Positions 53,804-63,008 of a stretch of DNA of 64,000 nt are shown here, piece by piece; the first letter of the stretch is position 1, and each line of letters starts with the position of its first letter. The notes beneath the pieces were generated by a model that made no database searches, was not told the origin of the DNA, and was given only the letters and a program-made list of their open reading frames with translations. The position numbers and the translations under genes were made by a program. Origin of the DNA: Streptomyces ferrugineus (GTDB lineage Bacteria > Actinomycetota > Actinomycetes > Streptomycetales > Streptomycetaceae); assembly GCF_015160855.1 (NCBI RefSeq), contig NZ_CP063373.1, forward strand, positions 5,828,001-5,892,000. Reading direction: 5' to 3'.

Positions 53804-55150
53804 TCATCCCGGCACGGTCCGCTGCTCGGTCTCGATACGGCGCCGGACCTGCTCGGCGAGCGCGGTCAGCCGCTCCGAGGCCGCCGCCCGAGGTGCCAGG
53901 GGCGCCCGGATCCGGCGGGCCGCGGACGGCAGCCCCTCCAGATCGGCGGCGAACCGCGCAGCGCACTCGGTGACCGTCGACCGCCCGCCGACGCGTCGGC
54001 CGTCCCTCATCACCGTCTCCAGCAGCGGCACTCCCCCACCGGGCGGCGGCTCGTCGCTCAGTGCGATCACATCGGCGTACCCGGGAAGGCGAAACACCTG
54101 TTTGCGACCGGGGGCCGTGACCTTCGCCGAGGAAAGCTTCATCACCGGTCGGCCCGCGTACTCCACCAGCTTGTAGGCGGAGTCCAGGAAGGGCGCGTCG
54201 GCCGAGACCCCGACCCGGGTGCCGACTGCATAGACGTCGATCGGCGCCCCGGAGCGGACCAGGTCGTCGACGGCGTACTCGTCGAGACCGCCGCTGGCGA
54301 CGACGCGGACGTCCGGCAGCCCGGCGGCGTCGAGGAGTCGGCGCGCCCGCGCGGCGAGGGCACCGAGGTCCCCGCTGTCCAGCCGCACCGCCGAGCCCGG
54401 CCCGCGGGCCGCGAGGTCGAGGTCGCCGAGCACGCGCGCCGCGACCCGCACGCCCGCCTCCGTGTCGTAGGTGTCCACCAGGAAGGTCACCGGACCGGGG
54501 TGGCACCGGGCGAAGGCACGGAAGGCCGCCTCCTCGGTGCCGAACGCCTCCACGTACGAGTGGGCCATCGTGCCGACGGCCGGGATCCCTTCCGCGGTCG
54601 CGGCGGCGACGTTGCTGGTCCCGGCGAAACCCACCATCGCGCCCAGCCGGGCGACCTGATGGCCCGCGTGGGTGCCATGGGTGCGGCGCAGGGAGAAGTC
54701 CACGACCGGGTGGCCCGCCGCGGCGAGGACGCATCGGGCGGCCTTCGAGGCGATCGCCGTCTGGTGACTGACCTGGTTCAGTACGTACGTCTCGACGAGC
54801 TGCGCCTGCGGCAGCGGTGCGGTCACCTCCAGCAGCGGCTCGCCGGCCAGCACGATCCGGCCCTCCGGCACCGCCCGCACCAGGCCGGTGAACTCCAGGC
54901 CGAGCAGCGGCGCAAGGTCCTGCTCGGGCCGGTGCAGTGCCGCGGCGTACGCGGCGACGTCCTCGGGGCCGACGCGGAAGCCGGTCAGGAAGTCCAGTGC
55001 GGACTCCACACCGGCCGCGACCAGGAAGCCCCGCTCCGGCGGCAGCTCGCGGACGAACAGGCTGAACGTCGCCGGCCGGGTCATGTCCTCGCGCAGATAC
55101 GACAGGGCCATCGTGACCTCGTACAGGTCGGTGGTCGTCGCGTCGGACAT
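53804..55150 (-). CDS. pncB: Nicotinate phosphoribosyltransferase
   Basis: ATG 55150, preceded by GGAGG, gives 448 residues beginning MSDATTTDLYEVTMALSYLR. Typical motifs: SLFVRELPPERGFLVAAGVE, RCVLAAAGHPVVDFSLRRTHG, VRLDSGDLGALAARARRLLD and VVASGGLDEYAV. It forms nicotinate mononucleotide, recycling NAD. M. tuberculosis has a DosR-controlled pncB2, and location beside DUF1876 supports the same logic here. Divergent from pfkA across a GGGCC-rich spacer. Confidence 0.94.
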   Translation of the reverse strand: MSDATTTDLYEVTMALSYLREDMTRPATFSLFVRELPPERGFLVAAGVESALDFLTGFRVGPEDVAAYAAALHRPEQDLAPLLGLEFTGLVRAVPEGRIVLAGEPLLEVTAPLPQAQLVETYVLNQVSHQTAIASKAARCVLAAAGHPVVDFSLRRTHGTHAGHQVARLGAMVGFAGTSNVAAATAEGIPAVGTMAHSYVEAFGTEEAAFRAFARCHPGPVTFLVDTYDTEAGVRVAARVLGDLDLAARGPGSAVRLDSGDLGALAARARRLLDAAGLPDVRVVASGGLDEYAVDDLVRSGAPIDVYAVGTRVGVSADAPFLDSAYKLVEYAGRPVMKLSSAKVTAPGRKQVFRLPGYADVIALSDEPPPGGGVPLLETVMRDGRRVGGRSTVTECAARFAADLEGLPSAARRIRAPLAPRAAASERLTALAEQVRRRIETEQRTVPG

Positions 55151-55330
55151 CGGCGTCACCTCCGCGCCTCCTGCTCTCCATGATCCGACGCCCGCAGGGC
55201 CGTGTCACGGGCCCGGTGGTCCTGGGTGCCGGGCCCCGGGGCGGCTCGCAGACCGGCTCCCCGGCGCTCATGCTGGAGGGAGAGTCACCCGGCTCTGCGA
55301 CTGTCCCTCCACTCGGAGAAGGGAGGAACC

Positions 55331-56356
55331 ATGAAGGTCGGAGTGCTGACCGGTGGCGGCGACTGTCCCGGCCTCAACGCCGTGATCCGCAGCGTCGTCC
55401 GCAAGGGAGTCCAGGAGTACGGCTTCGAGTTCGTCGGCCTGCGGGACGGCTGGCTCGGTGCGCTGCAGGGCAATGTCGTGCCGCTGGACGTCGCCGGCGT
55501 CCGCGGGATCCTGCCACGGGGCGGAACCATCCTCGGGTCCTCCCGCACCAACCCGTTGAAGCACGAGGACGGAGTGCGGCGCATCCAGGACACCCTCGCC
55601 GCACACCAGGTGGACGCGCTCGTCGTGATCGGCGGCGAGGACACCCTCGGTGTCGCCACGGAGCTGAGCCGCCAGGGGGTCGACCTGGTCGGCGTGCCGA
55701 AGACCATCGACAACGACGTCGCCGGCACCGACTACACCTTCGGCTTCGACACGGCCGTCGGCATCGCCACGGAGGCCATCGACCGCCTCCACACCACCGC
55801 CGAGTCGCACATGCGCACCCTGGTGGTGGAGGTGATGGGCCGGCACTCGGGGTGGATCGCCCTGCACGCGGGCGTCGCGGGCGGCGCCAACGTGATCCTC
55901 ATCCCGGAGCGGCCGTTCGACATCGAGCAGGTCTGTGCGTGGGTGAAGAACCGGTTCAAGATCCATTACGCGCCGATCGTCGTCACCGCCGAGGGGGCCA
56001 CCCCCAAAGAAGGGCAGATGATCCTCAAGGACCAGTCGCTGGACGAGTACGGCCATGTACGGCTCTCGGGCATCGGCGAGTGGCTCGCCCAGGAGATCGA
56101 GGCGCGCACGGGCACGGATGCCCGTACCACCGTCCTCGGCCACGTACAGCGCGGCGGCACCCCGAGTCCCTTCGACCGCTGGCTGGCCACGCGCTTCGGA
56201 CTGCACGCCGTCGACGCGGTCAAGGACGGCGACTTCGGCACCATGGTGGCCCTGCGCGGCACCGAGATCGTCCGCATCCCCCTCGCCGAGACCCGGGAGC
56301 GGACCAAGCAGGTGGATCCGTCGCTGTACGACGAGTTCGGGGTGTTCTTCGGCTGA
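55331..56356 (+). CDS. pfkA: 6-phosphofructokinase (phosphoryl donor uncertain)
   Basis: ATG 55331 with GGGAGG upstream gives 341 residues, starting MKVGVLTGGGDCPGLNAVIR. It belongs to the actinomycete group with GGEDTLGVA (101-109) and VPKTIDND (122-129): Asp 104 and Lys 124 replace the Gly pair seen in classical ATP enzymes. The same residues occur in the PPi-dependent Amycolatopsis enzyme, although from memory a related Streptomyces enzyme was reported ATP-dependent. It commits fructose 6-phosphate to glycolysis. Converges on USP-8. Confidence 0.93.
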   Translation: MKVGVLTGGGDCPGLNAVIRSVVRKGVQEYGFEFVGLRDGWLGALQGNVVPLDVAGVRGILPRGGTILGSSRTNPLKHEDGVRRIQDTLAAHQVDALVVIGGEDTLGVATELSRQGVDLVGVPKTIDNDVAGTDYTFGFDTAVGIATEAIDRLHTTAESHMRTLVVEVMGRHSGWIALHAGVAGGANVILIPERPFDIEQVCAWVKNRFKIHYAPIVVTAEGATPKEGQMILKDQSLDEYGHVRLSGIGEWLAQEIEARTGTDARTTVLGHVQRGGTPSPFDRWLATRFGLHAVDAVKDGDFGTMVALRGTEIVRIPLAETRERTKQVDPSLYDEFGVFFG

Positions 56357-56377
56357 CGCTCCCGACGCTCCCGACCG

Positions 56378-57268
56378 TCAGCCGGCGTGCGGTACGACCG
56401 CCACCGGGCGGCGCGTGTGGTGCAGGACGGCGTGGGTCACCGGCCCCAGCCGGCCTTCGGCCGCCCGGGAGTCGGCGCGGCGGCCCACGACCAGCAGGTC
56501 GGCTTCCCGGGACGCGTTCAGCAGGGCCTCGGCCGGGTGGAGCAGGACGACATCGGTACGGGTGGTCACGTCCGGATACTTGTCCTGCCAGGTGCGCAGC
56601 GCGTCGGACAGTCGCAGGACCTCCTGGTCCTCCCAGGTCGCGCGGTCCTCCTCCGTCACGAACAGCGTCTGGGGAGACACGGCCTCGGCGGGAAGCGCCC
56701 ACGCCTGGACCGCGCGCAGCGGCACCCGGCGCGCCTCGGCGGCCGTGAACGCGAAGTCCACCACCTCACCGACCGGACGCCGCGCGTCGAAACCCACCAC
56801 GACCTGGCCGGCGGCGCGCGCCGCGCGGGTCCCGTCAGCGAAGCCCGCGGACGGCCGTTCGGGCACCAGCACGACGGGGCAGGCGGCTGCCGCGGCCGTC
56901 GCGAGGGCCACCGAGCCGACCGCGAGGCCGTCGAAGCCGCCCGAGCCCCGCGCCCCGACCACCAGCAGCCCGGCGCTGCGCGTCGCGGCGAGAAGCGCCG
57001 GGGCCGGTGGGCCGGCCACCTGCTCGCCCCGCACCTGCAGGTCCGGGTGGCGGGCACCGAGTTCGCCGATCGCCCGCTCCAGCAGGCGCTCACCCACGTG
57101 GTGCAGCGTCTCCGCCGCCGGGTTGGGGACGGCGTCGCCCGGCAGCCGTGGCGCGGCGTGCACGAGACGCAGCGGAACGCCGCGCAGCAGCGCCTCCCGC
57201 GCGGCCCAGTCGGCTGCGGCCAGGCTGCGCCCGGATCCGTCGATACCCGCCAGCACCGGGTGACTCAT
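56378..57268 (-). CDS. Tandem-domain universal stress protein (USP-8)
   Basis: ATG 57268 after AAGGAGGG gives 296 residues. Domain 1: VLAGIDGSGRSLAAADWAARE and LVVGARGSGGFDGLAVGSVA; domain 2: VVVGFDARRPVGEVVDFAFT and VVGRRADSRAAEGRLGPVTHA. It marks the right border of the stress island and is divergent from the aldolase pseudogene. Confidence 0.88.
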   Translation of the reverse strand: MSHPVLAGIDGSGRSLAAADWAAREALLRGVPLRLVHAAPRLPGDAVPNPAAETLHHVGERLLERAIGELGARHPDLQVRGEQVAGPPAPALLAATRSAGLLVVGARGSGGFDGLAVGSVALATAAAAACPVVLVPERPSAGFADGTRAARAAGQVVVGFDARRPVGEVVDFAFTAAEARRVPLRAVQAWALPAEAVSPQTLFVTEEDRATWEDQEVLRLSDALRTWQDKYPDVTTRTDVVLLHPAEALLNASREADLLVVGRRADSRAAEGRLGPVTHAVLHHTRRPVAVVPHAG

Positions 57269-57449
57269 CACGCCCTCCTTCGCCCGCCGCGCACCGTCGA
57301 CTCCACTTCCACTGTTCCACGGCGGACTCCCGGTGGCCCTGGTGAGAGAGCTGTGCGGCGCTCCGCCCCGCTCCACCGCGGGGGTCGGTGGAGTCTGCGG
57401 GCCGAACGGACTCTGACGTGGAATGCCGCGGGACAGGAGAGGCGGAACG

Positions 57450-57851
57450 ATGACCGACATCCAAGGCCTGGTGGGCGACGAGGCGAAGGACCCGCTGACC
57501 CACACCGCCCAGGGGATTCTCCAGTCCCTCTTCGACCACGGCCGGCTGGCCGGGACGGGCTACGTGTCGATCCTGCCGGTCGACCAGGGCACCGAGCACT
57601 CCGCGGCCTCCGCGTTCGCCCGAACCCCCGCCACCTCGACCCGAAGAACGTCGTCGAACTCGCCGTCGAGGGCGGCTGCAACGCCGAAAGAGAACAACGG
57701 CGGCTACCGCGCGCTGGGCTTCGGCAGGACCGACCCGCTCGTGTACGGCACGCTCACCACCAAGGCCTTCCAGCGGCCCACGGCAGAAGGCGTCGAACTG
57801 CTCCACGCCGTCCAGGACGTCTACCTCGACGACAGCGTCACCGTCGCCTGA
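57450..57851 (+). pseudogene. Broken class I fructose-bisphosphate aldolase
   Basis: ATG 57450 (AGGAGAGG upstream) begins a normal class I aldolase end ([25 protein letters not shown]), then shifts frame: [20 protein letters not shown] is in another frame around 57620-57685. The reading frame then returns at [19 protein letters not shown] and ends with [14 protein letters not shown], but the central barrel of about 170 residues, with the Schiff-base Lys region, is gone. The open frame yields 133 residues and cannot be active. Start, ends and promoter remain, suggesting recent decay. Confidence 0.8.
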
Positions 57852-58107
57852 CGGAGGAACAGCCCGGGAGCCTCCGCCCACGTGACCTTCGCCTGCCCAA
57901 GGTCGATACTGCCGACAGAAGTGTTTCCCGTCGACTCACATCGGACCGCCCGAGGAACCTGACCATCCGTCATCGAAGTCAGCACCGGTACCGCCGAAAG
58001 CCGCTTCCGACCGCCCTGGACCGCCCCCGTCGGCCGCCGGCCCGACCGCCCCGACCCGCTGACACGAAGGTCGCTCACCCATCTGCCAGCCCCACCAGGA
58101 GGCACCC

Positions 58108-59100
58108 ATGAAGATGCTGATCAACGTCGCGGAATCCGTGGTCGCGGACGCGCTGCGGGGAATGGCCGCCGCGCATCCCGAGCTGGTCGTGGATGTGGAC
58201 AAGCGGGTGATCGTACGGCGGGACGCGCCCGTGGCGGGGAAGGTGGGCCTGGTCTCCGGCGGCGGGTCGGGGCACGAGCCGCTGCACGGGGGCTTCGTGG
58301 GTCCGGGGATGCTGTCGGCGGCCTGTCCGGGCGAGGTGTTCACCTCGCCGGTGCCCGACCAGATGGTGCGGGCCGCGGCGGCCGTGGACAGCGGGGCCGG
58401 TGTGCTGTTCATCGTGAAGAACTACACGGGCGACGTCCTCAACTTCGACATGGCCGCCGAGCTCGCCGAGGACGAGGGCATCCAGGTCGCGAAGGTACTC
58501 GTCAACGACGACGTGGCGGTGACCGACAGCCTCTACACGGCCGGGCGGCGCGGCACGGGCGCGACGCTGTTCGTCGAGAAGATCGCCGGTGCCGCCGCGG
58601 ACGAGGGGCAGCCGCTGGAGCAGGTGGAGGCGATCGGGCGACAGGTCAACGACAACTCCCGCAGCTTCGGCGTCGCCCTCAGCGCCTGCACCACGCCCGC
58701 CAAGGGCAGCCCCACCTTCGATCTGCCGCCCGGCGAGCTGGAGTTGGGCATCGGCATCCACGGCGAGCCCGGCCGGGAGCGGCGGGCGATGATGACCTCG
58801 GGTGAGATCGCCGACTTCGCGGTGGGCGCCGTCCTGGAGGACATGACGCCGCGCAACCCCGTGCTCGTCCTGGTCAACGGCATGGGCGGGACCCCGCTGT
58901 TGGAGCTGTACGGCTTCAATGCCGAGGTCCAGCGGGTGCTCGCCGAACGTGGTGTCGCCGTCGCCCGCACCCTCGTCGGCAACTACGTCACCTCGCTCGA
59001 CATGGCCGGCGCCTCGGTCACCCTGTGCCAGGTCGACGAGGAACTGCTGCGGCTGTGGGACGCGCCGGTGAACACGCCGGGGCTGCGGTGGGGTATGTGA
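58108..59100 (+). CDS. dhaK: Dihydroxyacetone kinase subunit DhaK
   Basis: ATG 58108 with AGGAGG gives 330 residues. SGGGSGHEPLHGGFVGPGML binds substrate; GIGIHGEPG contains the His forming the hemiaminal with dihydroxyacetone. It begins a dhaK-dhaL-dhaM operon that phosphorylates dihydroxyacetone with phosphoenolpyruvate via the PTS. The 256 bases upstream hold no gene. Confidence 0.95.
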   Translation: MKMLINVAESVVADALRGMAAAHPELVVDVDKRVIVRRDAPVAGKVGLVSGGGSGHEPLHGGFVGPGMLSAACPGEVFTSPVPDQMVRAAAAVDSGAGVLFIVKNYTGDVLNFDMAAELAEDEGIQVAKVLVNDDVAVTDSLYTAGRRGTGATLFVEKIAGAAADEGQPLEQVEAIGRQVNDNSRSFGVALSACTTPAKGSPTFDLPPGELELGIGIHGEPGRERRAMMTSGEIADFAVGAVLEDMTPRNPVLVLVNGMGGTPLLELYGFNAEVQRVLAERGVAVARTLVGNYVTSLDMAGASVTLCQVDEELLRLWDAPVNTPGLRWGM

Positions 59101-59146
59101 TCCGGAGCCGGACGACCGCAACGCATCTGTCACGCAAGGAGATCCA

Positions 59147-59746
59147 GTGCTCGACGCCGAATTCTTCCGCCGTTGGATGACGGCGACCGCCGCCTCCGTG
59201 GACCGTGAGGCGGAACGGCTCACCGCTCTCGACTCGCCCATCGGCGACGCCGACCACGGCAGCAATCTGCAGCGCGGGTTCACCGCCGTGACGGCGGAGC
59301 TGGAGAAGGAGGCGCCGGCCACGCCGGGTGCGATCCTGATCCTCGCCGGGCGCCAGCTCATCTCGACGGTCGGCGGGGCGTCGGGGCCGCTGTACGGGAC
59401 GCTGCTGCGCCGCACCGGCAAGGCCCTCGGGGACGCCGGTGAGGTCGGCGAGGACGAGTTCGCCAAGGCGCTGCGGGCCGGCGTGGACGCGGTCATGACG
59501 CTCGGCGGCGCCGCGCCGGGCGACAAGACCATGATCGACGCACTGGTGCCGGCCGTGGACGCGCTCGGCGACGGCTTCGTGGCGGCACGGGCCGCAGCCG
59601 AGGAGGGCGCCGTGGCGACGACGCCGTTGCAGGCCCGCAAGGGGCGGGCGAGCTATCTCGGGGAGCGCAGCATCGGGCATCAGGATCCCGGTGCCACGTC
59701 CTCGGCGCTGCTGATCGCGGCACTGACGGAGGCGGCCGGTGAGTGA
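59147..59746 (+). CDS. dhaL: Dihydroxyacetone kinase ADP-binding subunit DhaL
   Basis: GTG 59147 (AGGAG upstream) gives 199 residues with the Mg-ADP motif SPIGDADHGSNLQRGF and STVGGASGPLYGTLLRR, GAAPGDKTMIDALVPAVDA. DhaL holds ADP permanently, is phosphorylated by DhaM and passes phosphate to DhaK-bound substrate. It overlaps dhaM by eight bases. Confidence 0.95.
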   Translation: MLDAEFFRRWMTATAASVDREAERLTALDSPIGDADHGSNLQRGFTAVTAELEKEAPATPGAILILAGRQLISTVGGASGPLYGTLLRRTGKALGDAGEVGEDEFAKALRAGVDAVMTLGGAAPGDKTMIDALVPAVDALGDGFVAARAAAEEGAVATTPLQARKGRASYLGERSIGHQDPGATSSALLIAALTEAAGE

Positions 59747-60158
59747 CGACAAGGGCGAAGGGCTCGTCGGCATCGTGCTGGTCTCGCACAGCGCGCAGGT
59801 GGCGGCGTCGGTGGCCGAGTTGGCGCAGGGGCTCGCGGGCGGTGCCACGGCGGTGCCGGTGGCCCCGGCGGGCGGTACCGAGGGCGGCGAGCTCGGCACC
59901 AGCGCCGAACTGATCGCGGCGGCGGCCGCTTCGGTGGACCGCGGTGCCGGGGTCGCGGTGCTCACCGACCTGGGCAGCGCGGTCCTCACCGTCAAGGCCC
60001 TGCTCGCCGAGGGCGACGAACTCCCGGACAGCACACGCCTGGTGGACGCGCCGTTCGTCGAGGGGGCGGTGGCGGCGGTGGTCACCGCGGCCGCCGGCGC
60101 CGACCTGGCTGCGGTGGAGGCGGCGGCGTCGGAGGCGTACACGTACCGGAAGGTGTGA
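59739..60158 (+). CDS. dhaM: PTS-type phosphotransferase DhaM, minimal form
   Basis: GTG 59739 gives 139 residues: only the EIIA-mannose-like domain (GIVLVSHSAQVAASVAELAQ, His in VSHS as phosphoacceptor, GTSAELIAAAAASVDRG, LTDLGSAVLTVKALLAEG). E. coli DhaM has extra HPr and EI-like domains; here HPr and EI must come from elsewhere. Typical actinobacterial form. Confidence 0.92.
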   Translation: MSDDKGEGLVGIVLVSHSAQVAASVAELAQGLAGGATAVPVAPAGGTEGGELGTSAELIAAAAASVDRGAGVAVLTDLGSAVLTVKALLAEGDELPDSTRLVDAPFVEGAVAAVVTAAAGADLAAVEAAASEAYTYRKV

Positions 60159-60323
60159 GGCGGGCACCGCACCCATGGCCTGGCCCCCTCGGTCGCGTCC
60201 CGGATCCGGATTCGGATTCGGGCGTGTGTGCCGGGGGCCGTGGCTGTCACCCCCTGAGGTCCCGGTGACTGGCTGGCTTGACGGCACATGTGTGTCCGCC
60301 ACATATGGCCCGGCGCCGGTGTT

Positions 60324-60974
60324 CTACGCGATCCCCTCCGCCACCACACCCAGCGCCACACGCAGTGTCGCCGTCAGCTCCGCCTGTGCCGTCTCCCGGT
60401 CGGGGTCGGTGTCGACGGTGTGCCAGGCGTAGTGCTCGACCGCCGCGCGCAGGGCCGCGTTGAAGGTCGCCGCCTGGATCGTCGGGCGCAGGTCGTCGGC
60501 GGGGAGGCCGGCGCGTTCGGCGAGGGCTCGGGCGAACGCCGGTTCGGCCTCGTCGTAGGTCTGGAGCCAGATCGCGCGCAGTCCGGGCTCGGTGCGGGTC
60601 AGTCGTACCAGCGCGCCGACGGTCGCACGGTCGGGGCCGACGAGGGCGAGTTCGTCGTCCGCGAGTTCCCGGTCGAAGAGTTCCTCCAGCCGCTGCCCGG
60701 GACGCCACCGCCGCAGACAGTCGGCGATCAAGTCGATCCCGGCCGAGAACAGCGGCCGTACGCAGCTCTCCTTGCTCGGGAAGTAGCGCCACACGGTCCG
60801 CGCGGAGACACCGACCGCCGCCCCGATCTGCTCGCCGGTCGTCGCCGCCACGCCCTGGGTGACGAACAGGTCCACCGCGGCCCGCGCGATCTCCAGCCGG
60901 ATCTCGGCCTTGCGCTCCTCGGTCAGGGGCGGTCGGCCCGTGGGGCGGCTCGTCTGTTCACGGGCTGCGGTCAT
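60324..60974 (-). CDS. TetR-family repressor
   Basis: 216 residues; HTH within RAAVDLFVTQGVAATTGEQI and VSARTVWRYFPSKESC, then a divergent ligand domain. It is transcribed away from a short-chain dehydrogenase, with a perfect inverted repeat between them (61024-61048). It most likely represses itself and the dehydrogenase; the ligand is unknown. Confidence 0.92.
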   Translation of the reverse strand: MTAAREQTSRPTGRPPLTEERKAEIRLEIARAAVDLFVTQGVAATTGEQIGAAVGVSARTVWRYFPSKESCVRPLFSAGIDLIADCLRRWRPGQRLEELFDRELADDELALVGPDRATVGALVRLTRTEPGLRAIWLQTYDEAEPAFARALAERAGLPADDLRPTIQAATFNAALRAAVEHYAWHTVDTDPDRETAQAELTATLRVALGVVAEGIA

Positions 60975-61023
60975 GTTCCCCTCCGGCCGGCGCTGATCGC
61001 TGTCCCGGGATTCTCCCCCACGA

Positions 61024-61048
61024 CTTTATGTCACTCAGAGACATAAAG
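61024..61048. promoter_or_regulatory. TetR operator candidate
   Basis: CTTTATGTC and GACATAAAG form a perfect 9-bp inverted repeat with a 7-base spacer in the tetR/SDR divergent promoter; AT-rich within a very GC-rich background, and of the size bound by TetR dimers. Confidence 0.8.
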
Positions 61049-61114
61049 CCGTATCGTGAGGCCCCAGGCGCGTTCCGGATGCCGCCTCGCTGACTCATGG
61101 ATCAGGAGCACCAC

Positions 61115-61876
61115 ATGACCACCGGACTGGACGGACGCAGCGTCATCGTCACCGGAGCGGGCTCGGGCATCGGGCGCGCGGCCGCCCTGGCCTTCGCCGA
61201 GCACGGCGCCAGAGTGGTGGCGGCCGACCTCAACGCCGAAGGCGCGAAGGAAGTCGTCAGGGAGATCGAGGAGGCGGGCGGCGGCGCGGTCGCGGTGGTG
61301 GGCGACCTGAGCGAGCAGGCCGTCGTCGACCAGGTCGTCGAGACCGCGGTCGAGCGTTTCGGCGGCGTGGACGTCCTGGTCAACAACGCCGGGATCATGG
61401 ACCGCATGTCGGCACTCGCGGACGTCACCGACGCCGAGTGGGAGCGGGTCGTCCGGGTCAATCTCACCGCCCCGTTCCTGCTCACCCGCGCGGTGCTGCC
61501 GCACATGCTGCAGTCGGGCAGGGGGGTGATCGTGAACACGGCGTCCGAGGCCGGTCTGCGCGGCAGTGCGGCGGGCGCCGCGTACACGGCGTCGAAGCAC
61601 GGAGTGGTGGGGCTGACCAAGTCCCTCGCGGTGATGTACCGCAAGCAGGGCATCCGGGCGAACGCGATAGCGCCCGGCGGCACTCAGACCGGCATCGTGG
61701 TGGACGCCGCGCAGGACGCGCACGGACCGGCGGCGCTCGGCCCGCACTTCGTCAACATCGGCAAACTGGCCCGGGCCGAGGAGCAGGCCGCCGCGATCGT
61801 GTTCCTCGCCTCGGACGCGGCGAGCAACATCAACGGCGCGATCCTGCCGGTCGACGACGGCTGGGCGGCGGTCTGA
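61115..61876 (+). CDS. Short-chain dehydrogenase/reductase
   Basis: ATG 61115 is preferred (AGGAG six bases upstream) over 61097; 253 residues. Motifs: TGAGSGIGRAAALAFAEHG cofactor loop, NNAGIMD, catalytic YTASKHGVVGLTK. Asp in AADLNAEG suggests NAD+ preference. Probably the target of the divergent TetR repressor. Substrate unknown. Confidence 0.92.
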   Translation: MTTGLDGRSVIVTGAGSGIGRAAALAFAEHGARVVAADLNAEGAKEVVREIEEAGGGAVAVVGDLSEQAVVDQVVETAVERFGGVDVLVNNAGIMDRMSALADVTDAEWERVVRVNLTAPFLLTRAVLPHMLQSGRGVIVNTASEAGLRGSAAGAAYTASKHGVVGLTKSLAVMYRKQGIRANAIAPGGTQTGIVVDAAQDAHGPAALGPHFVNIGKLARAEEQAAAIVFLASDAASNINGAILPVDDGWAAV

Positions 61877-61906
61877 CGCCTCGCCACGACACGGCGCGCG
61901 AGCGCT

Positions 61907-62602
61907 TCATCCGCCTCGTGCGAACTCCCTCGCCAACTGCTCGCCGGCCGTCACGGCGGCCGCGGCGTCCTCGATCGGCGTCACCCGCGTGTTCTTGAAG
62001 ACGATGTAGGTGACGCCGGAGGCGGTGCCGCCGGTCCGCGGGTCGGGTGGGATGCCGAGCGCCTCGGCGGTGGCGTACGACGCCTCGCCGATGATGTCGC
62101 GGGGGCCCACGTCGCCGACGACCGCGTACCGCACCCGGTCCCGGTACACGACGGCCGCGACCGAGCCGCCGCGGATGCCGTGGGCGGCGTAGTCCCAGAG
62201 GTCGCTCGGGGTGGGCACGACGATGTACGGCAGGTGTTCGGCGCTCAGGTACCGGCCGTCGGACTGCCGAAAGGCCGTCGCCTCGGAGAAGTAGGGATCC
62301 GTGCGGTCGTTGCAGTGGTCGGTGGGCTGCCCGTCGCAGTCGATGTCCATGTCGGCCTTCCAGAACACGACGTCGCCCGCCCCGCAGACCGGGATCGTCG
62401 CGGGGGCATCGCCGTCGCTGCGATAGCGCCCGTGGGACACGGGGGTGCAGTCCTGGACCTTCGCCAGCAGTTCGGCGGCGCTGACGTCGACCTCGCGGTG
62501 CACCTCGGGCCCGTCCTGGGCGGCGGGCGGATCGGGGGGCGGCAGGGTCGGGGCGAGCAGAGCGGCGCCTGCCGCGGCCAGCGTCAGCGACTGGAAGCGC
62601 AC
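61907..62602 (-). CDS. Secreted GH75 chitosanase
   Basis: GTG 62602 gives 231 residues with a signal peptide (FQSLTLAAAGAALLAPTLP). The mature part shows VFWKADMDIDCDGQPTDHC, TDPYFSEATAF, YIVVPTPSDLWDYAAHGI and VVGDVGPRDIIGEASY, characteristic of glycoside hydrolase family 75, which hydrolyses chitosan outside the cell. A neighbouring DasR-like site at 63009 supports a role in aminosugar use. The start is chosen by the signal sequence; the ribosome-binding site is weak. Confidence 0.9.
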   Translation of the reverse strand: MRFQSLTLAAAGAALLAPTLPPPDPPAAQDGPEVHREVDVSAAELLAKVQDCTPVSHGRYRSDGDAPATIPVCGAGDVVFWKADMDIDCDGQPTDHCNDRTDPYFSEATAFRQSDGRYLSAEHLPYIVVPTPSDLWDYAAHGIRGGSVAAVVYRDRVRYAVVGDVGPRDIIGEASYATAEALGIPPDPRTGGTASGVTYIVFKNTRVTPIEDAAAAVTAGEQLAREFARGG

Positions 62603-63008
62603 GATCAGGAACCCTCTCGCCGGGGACGCCGGCGGACACGCAGCGGGGCGGCGACGAACTCCCGGGCCGCCCCGTATACCGGCGTTTGGATCATGCTGCC
62701 ACTCCAGAGGGGCAAATGGCGCACACCCCGGCGACACGACGTCGGCCCCCGGACTCCCCGCCAGGGGCCGGGGGCCCGAGCCCGCGCCGGACCCCGGCCC
62801 GCCGACCACCCGCGTCCGGCGCCGGATCAGCGACGACAGCGGCCCGCGCCGGGCGGCACGAACTCCCCCTCTCCCAGGGAGAGTTCGGCCGCGAGGAGCT
62901 TCAGCATACGTAATCCTCCGGGCGCATCACCAACGGCCGGCGGGCATCGACGACCGGCGGGTTCCCCGGCACCCGCCCTCTTGATGTGACCGCGTCAGCG
63001 CGTCATAT
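62603..63008. other. Divergent spacer between chitosanase and FN3 lipoprotein
   Basis: About 400 bases without a clear gene. A small hairpin CTCTCCC-A-GGGAGAG lies at 62869-62883, overlapping a possible 26-codon minus-strand ORF (62827-62907) that has a GGAGG before its ATG; I do not consider the ORF proven. Confidence 0.5.

Noticed and set aside
60182..60239. GGCCCCC/GGGGGCC pair after dhaM as a terminator
   Set aside because: The arms are 44 bases apart and low in complexity, so stable hairpin formation is doubtful.
62827..62907. 26-codon minus-strand ORF with GGAGG before its ATG
   Set aside because: Too short, no recognisable family, and its middle overlaps a hairpin; kept only as a mention in the spacer entry.
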